Positions 10,860-22,315 are shown, numbered from the stretch's first letter. The stretch: 64,000 nucleotides of DNA from Adiantum capillus-veneris (GCA_014529385.2 CM043966.1:85590087-85654086), one strand, 5' to 3'. The notes: a model not told the origin generated them from the letters alone. Translations and numbers: made by a program.

Positions 10860-11720
10860 GAATCTCTGTCTTTGCCTTCGGATCTACAATCCTTGGCGAA
10901 ATGACCACGCTTTCCACAAGTGTAACAATGGTTCTTGGTTCTCTTTTTGGAATTTAAAGCAGCAAGTGCTTCCCACCTGTCTCAGAAATCTGAATCTGCC
11001 TTGAGTTATCAACACGGATTCCTCCTCAATGAGAAAAGAGCTGAGATCATCAAATTCCAGCTTTTCCTTCTGACTTGTAGCCGAAGTGTTCTAGCCACCG
11101 TTTCATATGCCTTGGGCAACTTCGTGAGAGCCAAAGCAGCTAACTGAGTACTCGTCAATGCACTTTTCATAGCCGATAGTTGATCATGAATAACTTTAGC
11201 CTTCATAAGAAATGATTGCATGGAACTTCCTCGTGGAAATTGGATGGCAAATAACTGTCCAAGAAGGGTGACTGCTCGCATCGTAGAATTCCGATCAGAC
11301 ATTCCAACGAGCTTGAACCGCATATCGTTGGCAGTCTTCAAAGTTTGAATGGCTGGAGAAAAAGGTCCTTTGTAAGAGATTCCGCAATGGCCGACATTGC
11401 CTTCCCATTAGCCGCATCCCAATCGACACACGATTAGAGATATTCGTCATCTTGAAGGTAGGTGTACTTGTTCTTGGGATCCCTCGTGGGACGGGGCTCC
11501 GACACGTGACAATATCCCATAAGCCTTTTCGTGAGAACCAGAGTCGTAGGATCAAATTCCAATGAGCATAGTTATTGTCGTTCAATTTGTCGTTGGCGCT
11601 CAAGCAAGGGGGGGCCATGTTGAAGTTGTAAGATTTGGTAATCTGGGAAGCCTTCTTGCACTCCAAGGGATCCCAAGCCGCAAAAATGTCCAAGCCGTTC
11701 CACTCCTCTGCTACTTCCAA
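10860..11720 (-). pseudogene. Copia gag (UBN2-like) with zinc knuckle, broken
   Basis: The minus-strand translation in two frames gives a Copia gag. The N-terminal part has the typical LNDNNYAHWNLILRLWF stretch (11540-11600), the signature of plant Copia gag that reads roughly L-N-Y-W-mm-L. The middle part (11009-11341) has the helical gag core (LKxLPKAYET-like). A CCHC knuckle CYTCGKRGHFAKDC is at 10886-10927. Frameshifts near 11300-11350 separate the pieces. Pol is missing, so the element could not have moved itself in its present form. The role of the protein would be capsid and RNA binding. Confidence 0.75.
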
Positions 11721-11909
11721 ACGGATTTGGAAAATCTACTGTCCCTCTCTTCATCTTCAATCTTCTTGCCTCTAAATCTCCACTTGAAGCGCGTGAACCC
11801 TTGACACTTCTCCCAAAGCAAAAAAAAGGCTTTCTCCAATGCCCTTAGCTTGGGCGAACTACACCCTCAACAAGCAGTTAAATTGTTGAGAACGCAGCAC
11901 GAAAAAAAG

Positions 11910-11922
11910 GGGGGGGGGGGGG
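11910..11922. repeat. Poly-G tract
   Basis: A run of about 12-13 G after an A tract, in the Copia leader. Confidence 0.8.
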
Positions 11923-11974
11923 TTAATGCCATGGGCAGAGAGTGGACTCTGTCGTTGGCGGCCGCCAGCACGTG

Positions 11975-12226
11975 AGCGTTTTGAAACGTTGGGGACAACA
12001 CACCTCGACGCCGCACAACGCTGCCCAGGCAGCTTTCTGAAACGCCCGGCGTTGGAGAGCAAGATGGCGTCGCCAATGGGCTGCGTTCTGGAACGTACGC
12101 AGGAGCAGTGTGAAAGGATGTCCGATAGACAACGTTCTGAAACGCTATCGCAAGGGGAGAGTGGGGCAGCGGCAGGAGAGGGTAGAGCCCGAACAATGCC
12201 GGCAAAGGGTAGCGTTTTAGAACGCT
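11975..12226 (-). other. Five near-palindromic 16-mers in the Copia leader
   Basis: Copies of the near-palindrome AGCGTTTTAGAACGCT lie at 11975-11990, 12031-12046, 12082-12097, 12131-12146 and 12211-12226. All have the form NRCGTTYTRRAACGYN with small changes. They are between the PBS and gag, where RNA packaging or leader structures would be expected. Confidence 0.65.
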
Positions 12227-12307
12227 AGGGGCAAAGATTCACCGGCAAGGAGGGCCTTCTCTTCTCTACGGTGCAGCTCCACCTCACCAAGGTTCTTCAC
12301 GAGCACA

Positions 12308-12319
12308 GCCCTGATACCA
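12308..12319 (-). other. Copia primer-binding site
   Basis: On the minus strand it reads TGGTATCAGGGC, directly after the LTR end TTTGACA. It is one base different from TGGTATCAGAGC, the complement of the 3' end of plant initiator tRNA-Met. Confidence 0.75.
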
Positions 12320-12462
<143 letters not shown>

Positions 12463-12483
12463 AGAAGAAGAAGAAGAAGAAGA

Positions 12484-13159
12484 GAGTTTTAACGTCGTAG
12501 GAAACTATCCCAAGAGACCTTAAAGATCTAGCCGATGAGGAGTTGAACTCAAGACCTGTTATTCAAGAGGGAAATGGCATAACCAATCTACCACACTTGG
12601 GTGATAGGAAGGTTATACCATTTTCCTCTTTTTATTGGAGCACACACATACACATACACCCACACACACACACACCCGAGAAGAAGAGAGTTTTAACGTC
12701 GTAGGAAACTATCCCAAGAGACCTTAAAGATCTAGCCGACGAGGAGTTGAACTCAAGACCTGTTATTCAAGAGGGAAATGGCATAACCAATCTACCACAC
12801 TTGGGTGATAGAAAGGTTATACCATTTTCCTCTTTTTATTGGAGCACACACACACACACACCCACACACACACACACACCCGAGAAGAAGAGAGTTTTAA
12901 CGTCGTAGGAAACTATCCCAAGAGACCTTAAAGATCTAGCCGACGAGGAGTTGAACTCAAGACCTGTTATTCAAGAGGGAAATGGCATAACCAATCTACC
13001 ACACTTGGGTGATAGAAAGGTTATACCATTTTCCTCTTTTTATTGGAGCACACACCCACACCCACACACACACACACCCCCGAGAAGAAGAGAGTTTTAG
13101 CGTCGTAGGAAACTATCCCAAGAGACCTTAAAGATCTAGCAGATGAGGAGTTGAACTCA
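12484..13159 (-). mobile_element. Tandem array of a tRNA-derived SINE (3 full units plus 1 partial)
   Basis: Units start at 12484, 12688, 12892 and 13092 (periods 204, 204 and 200 bp). On the minus strand each has an A box TGGTAGATTGG and a B box GTTCAACTC, both fitting the RNA polymerase III consensus. A non-tRNA body ending GACGTTAAAACTCTC follows. Units are separated by (CA)n tracts of varying length. The last unit stops at 13159, exactly where Gypsy sequence starts. A diverged copy is at 2046-2096. The A and B boxes are intact, but the rest does not fold as a tRNA gene, so I call SINE rather than tRNA. Confidence 0.72.
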
Positions 13160-14824
13160 TGGAAGCACTATTTATTGGGGACTCCTTTCATTCTGCGAAC
13201 GGATCACCAAAGTCTTAAGTACTTCATGACGTAGACCAAGCTCTCCGACAAACAAATGAGGTGGGCAAATTTCCTTTCGCAATTTCATTTTCATATTGCT
13301 CACATTGCTGGCAAGCATAATCAAGTAGCTAATGTACTCTCAAGACGGCCGAGAGTGAATGCGGTTTCCATAGCAACTCACAGTGATCTATCTTCAATGA
13401 TAGATGAGTATGCTATTGATCCCGATTTTAGAGATGTGATATCAGCCCTTGCATTAGGGAAGAAAGAAGAACCATTTATTTTACAAGATGGTTATCTTCT
13501 CTACGGCAATAGACTATGTGTTACTAACTCACTACGTGAGAAAGTAATGTATGAATCTCATGCTCCACCTTATGCGGGGCATAGAGGGATTCAATCTACC
13601 TTAAAGGGAATTGAAACATATTTCTATTGGCCTACCATGAAAGCGAACATACAAGAGTATGTTCCTAAGTGTGTGGTATGCCAAAAGACAAAATTTGATA
13701 GAGGGAAGCAACTTGGATTGCTTCAACCCTTGCCAATCTCTAATTCACCATGGGAGAGCATATCCATGGATTTTATCTTTGGATTGCCTAAGTCTATCCA
13801 TGGGAATTCGGGAATATGGACGATAGTAGACAGGTTCAGTAAACAAGCTCATTTTATACCTGTCAAAAAGACTATCAAAGCCCATCAAATGGCAACCCTC
13901 TTCATTTCACAAATTTTCAAGTACCATGGCTTGCCAATGTCCATAGTGTCGGATAGAGATCCTAGAATGACCAGTAATTTCTGGAAGGGTCTCTTTGAGA
14001 ATTTAGGGACAAGGCTAAACTTCTCTTCGGCCTATCATCCACAAACGGATGGCCAAAGTGAAATAGCTAACCTAACAATTCTCAATCTACTAAAAGCCTA
14101 TGTAACGGAAGTAGATCAAAGATCCCAATGGGAGAAGTACTTACCCTTAGTGGAGTATGCTTACAATAACACTGTACATACTTCCACGGGAAAAGCACCT
14201 TTCGAGGTAATTGAGGGAAGATAAAAAAGTCCCTTGCTACTTAAGGTACATGGAAAGATGTTTGCTGCAGATGAGTATAGCCGAGACCTACAAGAATCTT
14301 TTCAAAAGATTAAGGATGCTATCTCTATCTCACAACAAAGGCAAAAGGTTGCTGCTGACAAGCACAGAAGAGCCCAAGCCTTTAAAGAAAATGATTGGGT
14401 GATTAAGGCACACGACGGGCAAGAATCCTACGGGACACCAAAAGTACTATGCCAAACTAGCAAAAAGGTACTATGGTCCCTCCCAGATTCTTAGGCCAAT
14501 CAATGAGATGGCCTATCAACTCAAGTTGCCCAATCATTGGCTCATACACAATGCTTTCCATGTGAGCCTATTAAAGCCTTACAAAGGAGAGCCACCTCAA
14601 GAACGAGCTACTAAAGACCTACCGGAGATCGAGGACCAAGAGGAGGTGCTGTAGCCCGAGTCCATTCTCCGACATGAAGACAAGGTACTAAGAGGCGGTA
14701 AGAGTATCCGACGATATTTTATTAAGTTTAAGAATTATCCTTTTGAAGATGCTAGATGGATGCAAGGCATACAATTAAAGGATAACCTAAACCTTGTCAA
14801 TGCTTACAATGCTTCCCAAGAGTA
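13160..14824 (+). pseudogene. Ty3/Gypsy pol fragment: RNase H end, integrase, chromodomain
   Basis: It starts abruptly inside RNase H (WKHYLLGTPFILRTDHQS) and has an in-frame stop near 13232. The integrase (13256-14224) keeps the HHCC zinc finger (H...H...CVVCQK, about 13550-13690) and the DDE triad: MDF near 13770, SDRD near 13950, and E in QTDGQSE near 14060. A frameshift near 14220 and more stops (for example about 14652) break the C-terminal part. That part still shows the HNAFHVSLLKPY module (14540-14580) and a chromodomain-like end (RRYFIKFKNYP...ARWM, 14710-14765). It belongs to the chromovirus group but is clearly different from families 1 and D. It cannot make an active enzyme. Confidence 0.85.
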
Positions 14825-15180
14825 AGCAAATGTACAAAATGTTAAAAATGAACAAAGTTTTTGTCTTATAAGACTCTCTTTTTCTTTATTGTGCACAAAA
14901 ATGAAGTAGTATGCATGCTTAGATCAAGTTTGCGGAGACGACGTCTCCCAAACACCAAGTAGAGCTTGCCACTCTACCATGGAAGATTGATAGGACTAAT
15001 GTGCAAACATGCTTGCGGCAGCCTCAGGCTCTCAAGCGCCAAATGGACTAGTCATCCATTGTGGAATGATGTCGTAGGGTAACATAGGGATCCTCTACCC
15101 GCTAAGAACAGGACTCATGAATATGCTTTATCTTCTCTACACCATAGTCGAGGACGACTATGATTTCAAGAGAGAGGTAA
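14825..15180 (+). other. 3' noncoding stretch of the Gypsy fragment, with PPT
   Basis: Between pol and the LTR. It ends with GAGGACGACTATGATT and TTCAAGAGAGAGG, the usual position and form of a Gypsy polypurine tract. Confidence 0.6.
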
Positions 15181-16914
15181 TGTCATAATAATCAATATCG
15201 AATTCTCCTAAATGATTTTCTTATGTTAAACTGATCATTTAATATGGGGAAGTGCCAGGGGAGAAAAAGCTAGAATATTGGTTAAGCTAGCAGACCGGCC
15301 ACAGTAGGGATCCAAAGGAGGGAAAATAGGGAGGGGGGGCCATCTGCAAAAGAGCCATGTGCAACAATGGGCTAAAAAGACCCTAAGGTTCAGCCCATTA
15401 AGACTTCCAAAATGCTAAGGTTCCAAAATTCAAAGGTTGTGTCCAAAGGTCAACCATGGGGGAATTGGATGCTTTGTGTGTGTCAAAAAAGTCTTTACAA
15501 ATCCCTACTTAGGAGGGGGCGAGCCTTGCTAGTAGGGGATGAGAGAGAGAGAGTCACACACACACACACACACAAGCTCCCTTTACACAAAGGGAATGAG
15601 GGACACATGTTAGCTCCCTAGCCCAGATGCCCACAAGGTGTACCAATGGGCTTGGAGGTGGACCAATGAGAATTAGGCTAGAGTAAATCTAGTTTAATTA
15701 ATTTAAAAACACTTACTAAAAGAACCAATGAGAATTAAGCCCTCTAGAAGACTATTGGACAGTTTCCCAAGGGGTCCAATGAGCATTCAACAGCCCAATG
15801 GCTTGCCTAATTCCTATTGGCCAAGAGGCAAAGGGGTCCAATGAGAGTTTAGTTGAATTATTAAATTACCTAAAGCTCTCACAAAAGGGGAAGGGGGACA
15901 CATGTCAGAAGGCTATCACTTATGTTGCTTAATTGTCATACCCAGGGAGGTGGACCAATGAGAATTAGGCTAGAGTAAATCTAGTTTAATTAATTTAAAA
16001 ACACTTACTAAAAGAACCAATGAGAATTAAGCCCTCTAGAAGACTATTGGACAGTTTCCCAAGGGGTCCAATGAGCATTCAGCAGCCCAATGGCTTGCCT
16101 AATTCCTATTGGCCAGGAGGCAAAGGGGTCCAATGAGAGTTTAGTTGAATTATTAAATTACCTAAAGCTCTCACAAAAGGGGAAGGGGGACACATGTCAG
16201 AAGGCTATCACTTATGTTGCTGAATTGTCATACCCAGGGAGGTCCAATGAGAGGGTAGCATGAGCAAATAGCAAGAGGGGTCGACCAAGAGAGAGAGGGG
16301 GCTGATTTTTGCAAGGCATTATCACACACACACTCACATAATCTCATGTGTGAAGTAAAAAAGACTCTCTCTCCTTCTCAAGCTTTAATGGAAAGCTTAT
16401 CACGTACTCCAAGCTTGTGAGAAGGGAGGCCTACACCAACAACTCTTGGCTTTGTGATGCAAATCCAACCAAGAGCCAAGCTTCAATGCATGCTCATCTC
16501 CTCTACCATGCTAATTACTAAGCTAAGCTGTGCTAATATGAGTGATTATGTGAGGAGATGTACATCTTTCTTAGGATTCCCTACTTGCAGACTGTTTTGG
16601 GCAGAGTTCTGCGTCGTTATGTTGCCCAAATTCCTCCAAACAGGATAGAAACTGCGGGATACAGGTTTAGTGCTATAAGCACTCTTTGTACTTCCTCTTA
16701 ACTGTAAAAGAATAAAGAAATACCGAAAGGGGCGCCTATTCAGGGGCCAATCTAGTGTCTGACTCGCATACAGATGCATTCTAGCATCTGTACCCATTCC
16801 CCTCTCTTGTGTCATTATAGCACAGGTAGAATAGACGACTAATAATGGGTGAAAGCTAAATCCACGTTTGAAGTAAAGTCTACTGTCCTTTTTGAAGTTA
16901 ACAGGCCGGTTTCA
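15181..16914 (+). repeat. LTR-like region, expanded by a 292-bp duplication
   Basis: It starts TGTCATAATAATC just after a PPT and ends GGCCGGTTTCA just before a PBS-like TGGTTCCATC at 16915. The 3' part has the block AATAAAGAAATACCG followed by AAAGGGGCGCC (about 16711) and matches the family 1 LTR end. The left part does not resemble family 1. It may be one LTR shared by two damaged elements, or two LTR fragments joined near 16560. Confidence 0.5.
15654..16237 (+). repeat. 292-bp tandem duplication
   Basis: Units 15654-15945 and 15946-16237 are nearly identical. Each carries several copies of CCAATGAGA or GTCCAATGAG. A third partial start is at 16238. The few mismatches suggest a recent duplication. 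Confidence 0.93.
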
Positions 16915-17829
16915 TGGTTCCATCGATTGGATTAAATCACTTTTTCCTCAAAAAGTGAGCCTTGGTTAGTTTGGGTTAAAGACACAGAGAGAGTTTGGGA
17001 TGACCTTGAAAACACAGAGTTTGAAAGTAGATCGAGTGGATTTACAGGTGAGAGGCTACAAGAGTCTTTCTTTGGATATAGGTGAGAAAGGCTACGACTC
17101 TTTCTTTGGATACAGGATGGATGGCAACAAGGAAGAGGGTTCCTCTTCAGAGGATAGATAGCCTATTCCAACTGCACATGAAATTGGCGAGAGTTCACGC
17201 CAAGCAGAGAAAGCTTTGCAGGTTGTTACTGCTGTGGCCATGTTCAAGCAATTGATGGAGAATCCAAGATTTATGGAGTTCATACAATCTTCATCAATAG
17301 CACATCAAGTGCAAGGCAGTTTTGGCATGCCAGGAACAATGTTTAGGGGTATGCAAGGCATGGTGCCCAACCCCATGTATGCAAACATTGGTTTGCACCG
17401 AGGATTTCAGGGCACACAAGGTCAGTTTGGGGTGTCACAAGGCAACTTGGGTATGGCTGGTTTTTCAATCCCATCAGTGAATATGACACCTGGACATCAA
17501 CATGTTACTGTCCAGGGAGTACAGATGGCTCCCACAGGAGTACCCATTATGCAAACTGTCTCTTTTGACAATTTGGAGTCAATGGATAAGCTAAAGCCAT
17601 ACAAAGAAGATGATCAGTGAGTCCATTGACACATTCAATGGCTTTGATGAGAGGACAAAGGTTTTCTCTTTCCTCGAACAGTTTGACAAAGCATTTGTTG
17701 GAAGGAGCATTTAAAGTCAAGAAAGTTGCCACTTTTCTATAAAAAAAAAATGCAAGTCAGTGGTGGAATACACTGTTGTTACAAAGACAGACTCCTTCCA
17801 CTTGGAATGATTTCATACAGGTACCGAAT
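16915..17829 (+). pseudogene. Gypsy family 1-like gag, broken (element C)
   Basis: After the PBS-like TGGTTCCATC (16915), the leader and gag resemble family 1. Residues TAVAMFKQLMENPRFMEF (about 17225-17280) match TAVAMFTQVMQNPRFLAF of elements H and I. The Gln/Pro-rich middle section is missing. A Met/Gly/Gln-rich stretch follows (FGMPGTMF...GMQGMVPNPMY). The frame stops near 17620. The gag core continues in another frame (FNGFDERTKVFSFLEQFDKAF) to about 17825, with an A run near 17745. No zinc knuckle, protease or RT follows. Confidence 0.75.
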
Positions 17830-18067
17830 TAGCTAAAGGTTAATTCAAAACAGGTGTAGGATGATTTAACAAGATTTCTTGCGAGAAATCTCATGTAAAT
17901 CAAAGGGCAAGTAGTCCTATTGATGCAGAAGATCAAAGGCTACGAATTGGTGCGATTGGCACGCAAAACAGAGCCCGAAAGAAGAAAATACAGCTTGCTG
18001 TATTTTTTTTGCAGATTTAGGGTTTGACCCTATTTGATGCCTTTTTGTCCCAAGAGCTTCGGGGAAG
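17830..18067 (+). repeat. Family 1 LTR fragment
   Basis: It matches the middle of the family 1 LTR (compare 19745-19950): CAAAGGGCAAGTAG, GGCACGCRAAACGGAGCCCG-like sequence and TTTAGGGTTTKGACCCTA. It is diverged and lacks both LTR ends. Confidence 0.65.
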
Positions 18068-18380
18068 TGTCACAAAACGGGAGCGTACACACGAGCACTT
18101 AGAAAATCTGAAAATTATAATTCTTTGAAAACATGAGAGAAGGGAGAAGATCGACACAGTATTCGGGACCAGAAGATGGGCTGGTCCCCCCCCCCCCCCC
18201 CCCCCCGTTAAGAGTATTCTTTTATTCAGGGAGAATTCTTATACAAGCACGAGAACCCGAGGAAACCCCTCCGTTCTGTAGTCTTAGACCCGAAGATCGT
18301 GCTTTCTCGTAAAGGTCTTGGGCACAAGGCCGTTCCTTCCCGTGAGGGACTTAGGCGCGAAGCCGTACTTTCCCGTAGAT
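18068..18380 (-). repeat. Family D-type LTR fragment
   Basis: On the plus strand it starts TGTCACAAAACGG, the inverse of a family D LTR end. It contains GGGACCAG...CTGGTCCC (near 18161-18190) next to a C run of about 20 and TTATTCAGGGAGAATTCTTATACAAG-like sequence (written here only in part). The distal end is absent. Confidence 0.65.
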
Positions 18381-18384
18381 TCAG

Positions 18385-18935
18385 AGCTACATGGATTGTC
18401 AGTGTGACAATGGCTTCTGAAAGAAATGATGTACATGTTACTTACAGTGAGCTCAAATGAAGTGCATGTTACATGAATGTTAGAGCTGTACAGATTGTCA
18501 GTTTGGCAATTGCTCTTATGGAATGTCCAAAAGTTTGTTTAGTGCTATAGAAGTGAGTATTTCTTGTCAGTTTGTCAAGGGTACAACAATTATTTCTATT
18601 GAAGAGTACATGTGTAACTGCATTCTTAAACTGTCGGTTTGGGTATGCTCGAAAGGTTACTGGATCCAACGTGTACTAAAAGATAGCGGCAAAATGTGAC
18701 GCTTCCATTTTGTCATTGGAAAGTTATGGACTCAAAGCAATGGCAGAGTGTGACGCTTCCACTATGTCATTGGGACAGGGTTCACAAGCAGGCAATACAT
18801 GTGTCAACGAGGTGTTGACTGTGAGCATGTATGTGTCGTACATGTGTCAACATGGTGTCCGGACACCCGAGTGTTGACTGTAAGCATGTACGACATAGGT
18901 GCAAACGAGGACGTTTGAGATTTCAAGAGGGGGTA
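18385..18935 (+). other. Family 1 3' noncoding region and PPT (element C)
   Basis: It matches the stretch between pol and the 3' LTR in H (62145-62717) and I (52205-52777). It contains the palindrome ATTGTCAGTGTGACAAT at 18395-18411, repeated TGTCATTGG units, and the PPT in TTTCAAGAGGGGGTA before the LTR. Confidence 0.75.
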
Positions 18936-20401
18936 TGTCACCAGCCAGTGGCAATTCCATTTTTGTTTATTTTCTCTTTCTTTGGGGAATTTGGTTTGTT
19001 TTACCTTTTGGAAACACCCCTTTGGAAATCTAACTGCCCTGCATTGCATAGCCAGTGTGGAACTGTTCAGAGAGAGTCCAGGCGTGAGGGTTAAAGAGCA
19101 CTAAGGTTGGACAAGGACTATGGTTAGCCAAAGTGGGGTCATTGGCAAGCCAAAGCGGAACCCTTTGCTACATAGGCTACATTTCAATTCTGGGTGTGGC
19201 TGTAGTGTACCAAGAGGGTCAGATGACCTAGAAGAATGTAATGGCAGAAACTCCTAAATTTTAGGGACTGCTATTTTTGGACGGCAAAATGTCTTCGCGT
19301 CATTACGTGCAGTTTGACATGGGGATCATTTTGTTACTCTGTGGCCAAGTCAACAGAGGCTGCAGGTGAGATATTTTTAGACCCGAGGGTCTAAAGCGGG
19401 AAAATGCACAAATGAGTGACACTTGGCACTCTTAGGCCAATTTACTACTTAAAGAGAAGGCAAAAACGTGATTTTCAGCTGTGAGCTTGTTTTTGAGTGC
19501 TGTCACAGGTGGGAGAGCTTCAATGGAGTGCTGGCTTACCCTCTTTGTACAGTGACGTGCAGGATGTCATGACCTGCACACCTCTCAGTGCTCTCTCTCT
19601 CCCCTATTCTTTATGGTTATGCCCCTCTAGTGGGCTCATCAGATTGACCATGTACAATTGTGTGGGTTCATGCGCGATTGCCGAGGCTAGAGCCTCTTGC
19701 ACAGGTACTGGATTAGCTAGCGGCTAATCCCCCACAGGTACAGGTGATTCGGAGAGGTTTCACGTGCGAAATCTCGCCCAATTCAAAGGGCAAGTAGCCC
19801 TACAGGTGCGGAAGCTCGAGGACTTGCTACGGATGCGACCGGCACGCGAAACGGAGCCCGAAACAGTGAATTAGAGCCTGCTGTGTATTTTTGCAGGTTT
19901 AGGGTTTTGGCCCTAAACGACCGTAATACCCCTAGGAGGTTCGGGGATGCAAGGGGACCGCTGTACAGGTGATCTGGCGCATTTTCGGGGCAGAAAACAG
20001 AGAATTCAGCGTGCTGCAGATTCTTGCCAGGTTTTGCAAAGTGTCCGTATGCGTCGGGAAAGTCATCCAATGGGTGGGAATACTGACTGTGAGGGGTCCT
20101 AGTATAGTTATGCTGCTGAAATCAGGCCAGAATAGTCGAAATTCAGCCAAGATTGTGCGGGGCAGCTTGTAGGGAACCACAACTTTTATTCCCTCTGTTA
20201 AAGAATAAAGAAATACTGAAAGGGGCGCCTAATTTAGGGGCCAGTCTGGTGTCGGTCTTCTCATACAGGTGCAATCTAGCATCTGTATCGCATTCCCTTC
20301 TCTTGTGTCATTATAGCAGAGGTAGAATAGACGACTAATAATGGGTGAAAGCTAAATCAAGGTTTGAAGTAAAGTCTACCGCCCTTTTTGAAGTTAACAA
20401 G
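18936..20401 (+). repeat. Family 1 3' LTR (element C), end lost
   Basis: It starts TGTCACCAGCCAGTGG and matches the family 1 LTR to GAAGTTAACA near 20400, where the last dozen bases (ending GGTTTCA) are replaced by unrelated sequence. The block AATAAAGAAATACTG is near 20205. It is more diverged from H and I than they are from each other, so it is an older copy. Confidence 0.8.
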
Positions 20402-22006
20402 ATGTCGGGGATAATGTGTTCGAAACGTGAGCCGGGCAGGCGCCGGGCCTCTGGCTGTGGGAGGTCCGAGAGACTAGATGCCAAACACAAAGCGAAAGAG
20501 TCTGAAAACACCTTAAATGCTTAAAATTTGACAACCGGAATGTTTTAAGGTGCTAATGATCAGCCGAAGTGAAATTCGATTACAAAAGTTTGCCCTTAAC
20601 GACACTGATGGTGTTAGGAGAGTTTAATGCTCTCAAATTAGATCACGACTATAAATATCGCACTTATGCCTACCATTAGAGCCATTTGAAGCTGATTAGG
20701 ACGTACATAACCGGTAAAATTCCTTGCTTAATGTCCTTGTAATTCCCAATTATGGTAGAGCGATGTTTTCCTCTCTCCTGGTTACCTTACCGCTCCCTTA
20801 TCTTGCTACTTAACCCCAGACTCCCTGAATGCTTGTCGAGCTCCGTCCTTGCTCTTGTCGAATTTCCTTTCCGTTATTAAGCTAAGTCAAGGTCGAGGAT
20901 GAGAGACACTTCGTTCTTGCTTCCTGTAATCCTCACAACCCTTCTTACTGGTCTCCCTTGAGCCTTCTTGTTTGTTTCAGCTCCTTGGTTCCCAAGCTTC
21001 AAGATCCTTCTTTTCGACCTTGCTTGACTGCCTTGACACCCTCCTTCTCAAGCTAGCTTCCTCGCCTCCCTTAGCAACGACTCGAGCTTCTCTTCTTACT
21101 TCGTCTCAAGCTTCCTCTTGCCTTGACCAAGCTTTCCCTCCTTGCTTGTAAACTCTCAAGCTTCCTCTCGCCTTGACCAAACTCCTTCTCAATCTAGCTT
21201 CCTTGCCTCCACAAGCGAAAGAAGCTCGTAATCCCCGCCTTCCGTTAGCCGAGGACAAGGGAGAGGATAGCGAGCTTTTCCTTTCCTTGCTTCTCCGAGC
21301 CGAGGACGAGAGAGATTTCCTTTGATTCTCCCCACTCTTCCTTCGTTGATGGCTCGCTATATTTGCCTAAGCCCATCCTGAGCATATGCACCAATAAGTT
21401 CATTCCATGTGACAGCATTCCTTGCTGGGAGCTCATCAAACAGTTTTCTGGCTTTTGTGAGTGCACCACATTTTGCACACATGGTAAGTAATGCATTTCC
21501 AAGTGAAATTTCCTCATGTCGCTTCATCTGCTTCGATTGCCCCGTGAATTTCGCAGGCTTCAATTTAGTTCACTGCCTCGTTCATCAATGCTTTGGACCG
21601 GCTTAATTGCCATTCTCTAGTTGTAACTTCCTTCTGCTTCTCACCTTGCTTTGTTTACCGTGCATGCCTTCTCCTGCTTTCTTCTCTTGCTTTGGTTCAA
21701 GGCCAAGAGTGCTTCTTCTGCTTCGATCGAGCTCCTTCTCAAGCTTCGACCAAGCTCCTCCTGTGAATCTCCTTTATCCCCTTTGCCAAGCTTGCTCTTG
21801 CTTACTTCAAGCTTTCCGTTTGCTTGTAAATCTCCTTCTCGCCTTGGCTTGCTCAAGCCTCGACCTTGATCTGCCTTTCTTGCCTTGGCTTGCTCAAGCC
21901 TCGCTTGGAATCCCCTTCAAAGTACCTTCCTCGCATGCAATTGCCTTGACCAAGCTCTGAGCCTTGGCTTCTTCTTTAGCTCAAGAACGAGAGAGAGGTT
22001 CCCTTG

Positions 22007-22008
<2 letters not shown>
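20402..22008. other. CT-rich debris with short local repeats
   Basis: Long CT-rich stretches with recurring GCTTCC, CAAGCTT and CTTGGCTTGCTCAAGCCTCG units (about 20900-22000). No gene is apparent except the PPR fragment at 21357-21607. Confidence 0.5.
21357..21607 (-). pseudogene. PPR protein gene fragment
   Basis: The minus strand encodes one clear plant pentatricopeptide unit: GNALLTMCAKCGALTKARKL then FDELPARNAVTWNELIGAYA. This is typical of the PLS class found in organellar RNA-editing factors. Just upstream another frame gives EIHGAIEADEAT, the usual preceding segment, so a frameshift lies near 21510-21525. Homology stops at both ends after about 80 codons. It lies inside transposon debris, so it is probably a captured or translocated piece of a large gene family. 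Confidence 0.72.

Positions 22009-22085
<77 letters not shown>
22009..22085. repeat. (GA)n microsatellite
   Basis: About 38 GA units. Confidence 0.95.
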
Positions 22086-22087
<2 letters not shown>

Positions 22088-22258
22088 CATCGAAGTCCTT
22101 GGTTGGCAAGGAGGAACGGGTTTTCTCTGGCTCGCAGAGACAAGGAAAAAGCACTCTCTCTCGTCCTCCGGGAGCATAGAAGCAAGGGCTCTTCCTCTCG
22201 CTCTTGGCTCATCGTCGACTACTACAAGGCAAGCAAGGCGAGGAGCTTGAACAAGAGC

Positions 22259-22260
<2 letters not shown>

Positions 22261-22315
<55 letters not shown>

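Noticed and set aside
12688-12840. Possible functional tRNA genes on the minus strand
   Set aside because: A and B boxes are present, but the spacing and flanks do not give a cloverleaf with a paired acceptor stem, and the B box is followed by a non-tRNA body.
12484-13159. Regular repeat with spacers, at first sight like a CRISPR array
   Set aside because: The units are about 200 bp with AC-tract linkers and Pol III boxes. The context is a plant genome with introns. It is a SINE array.
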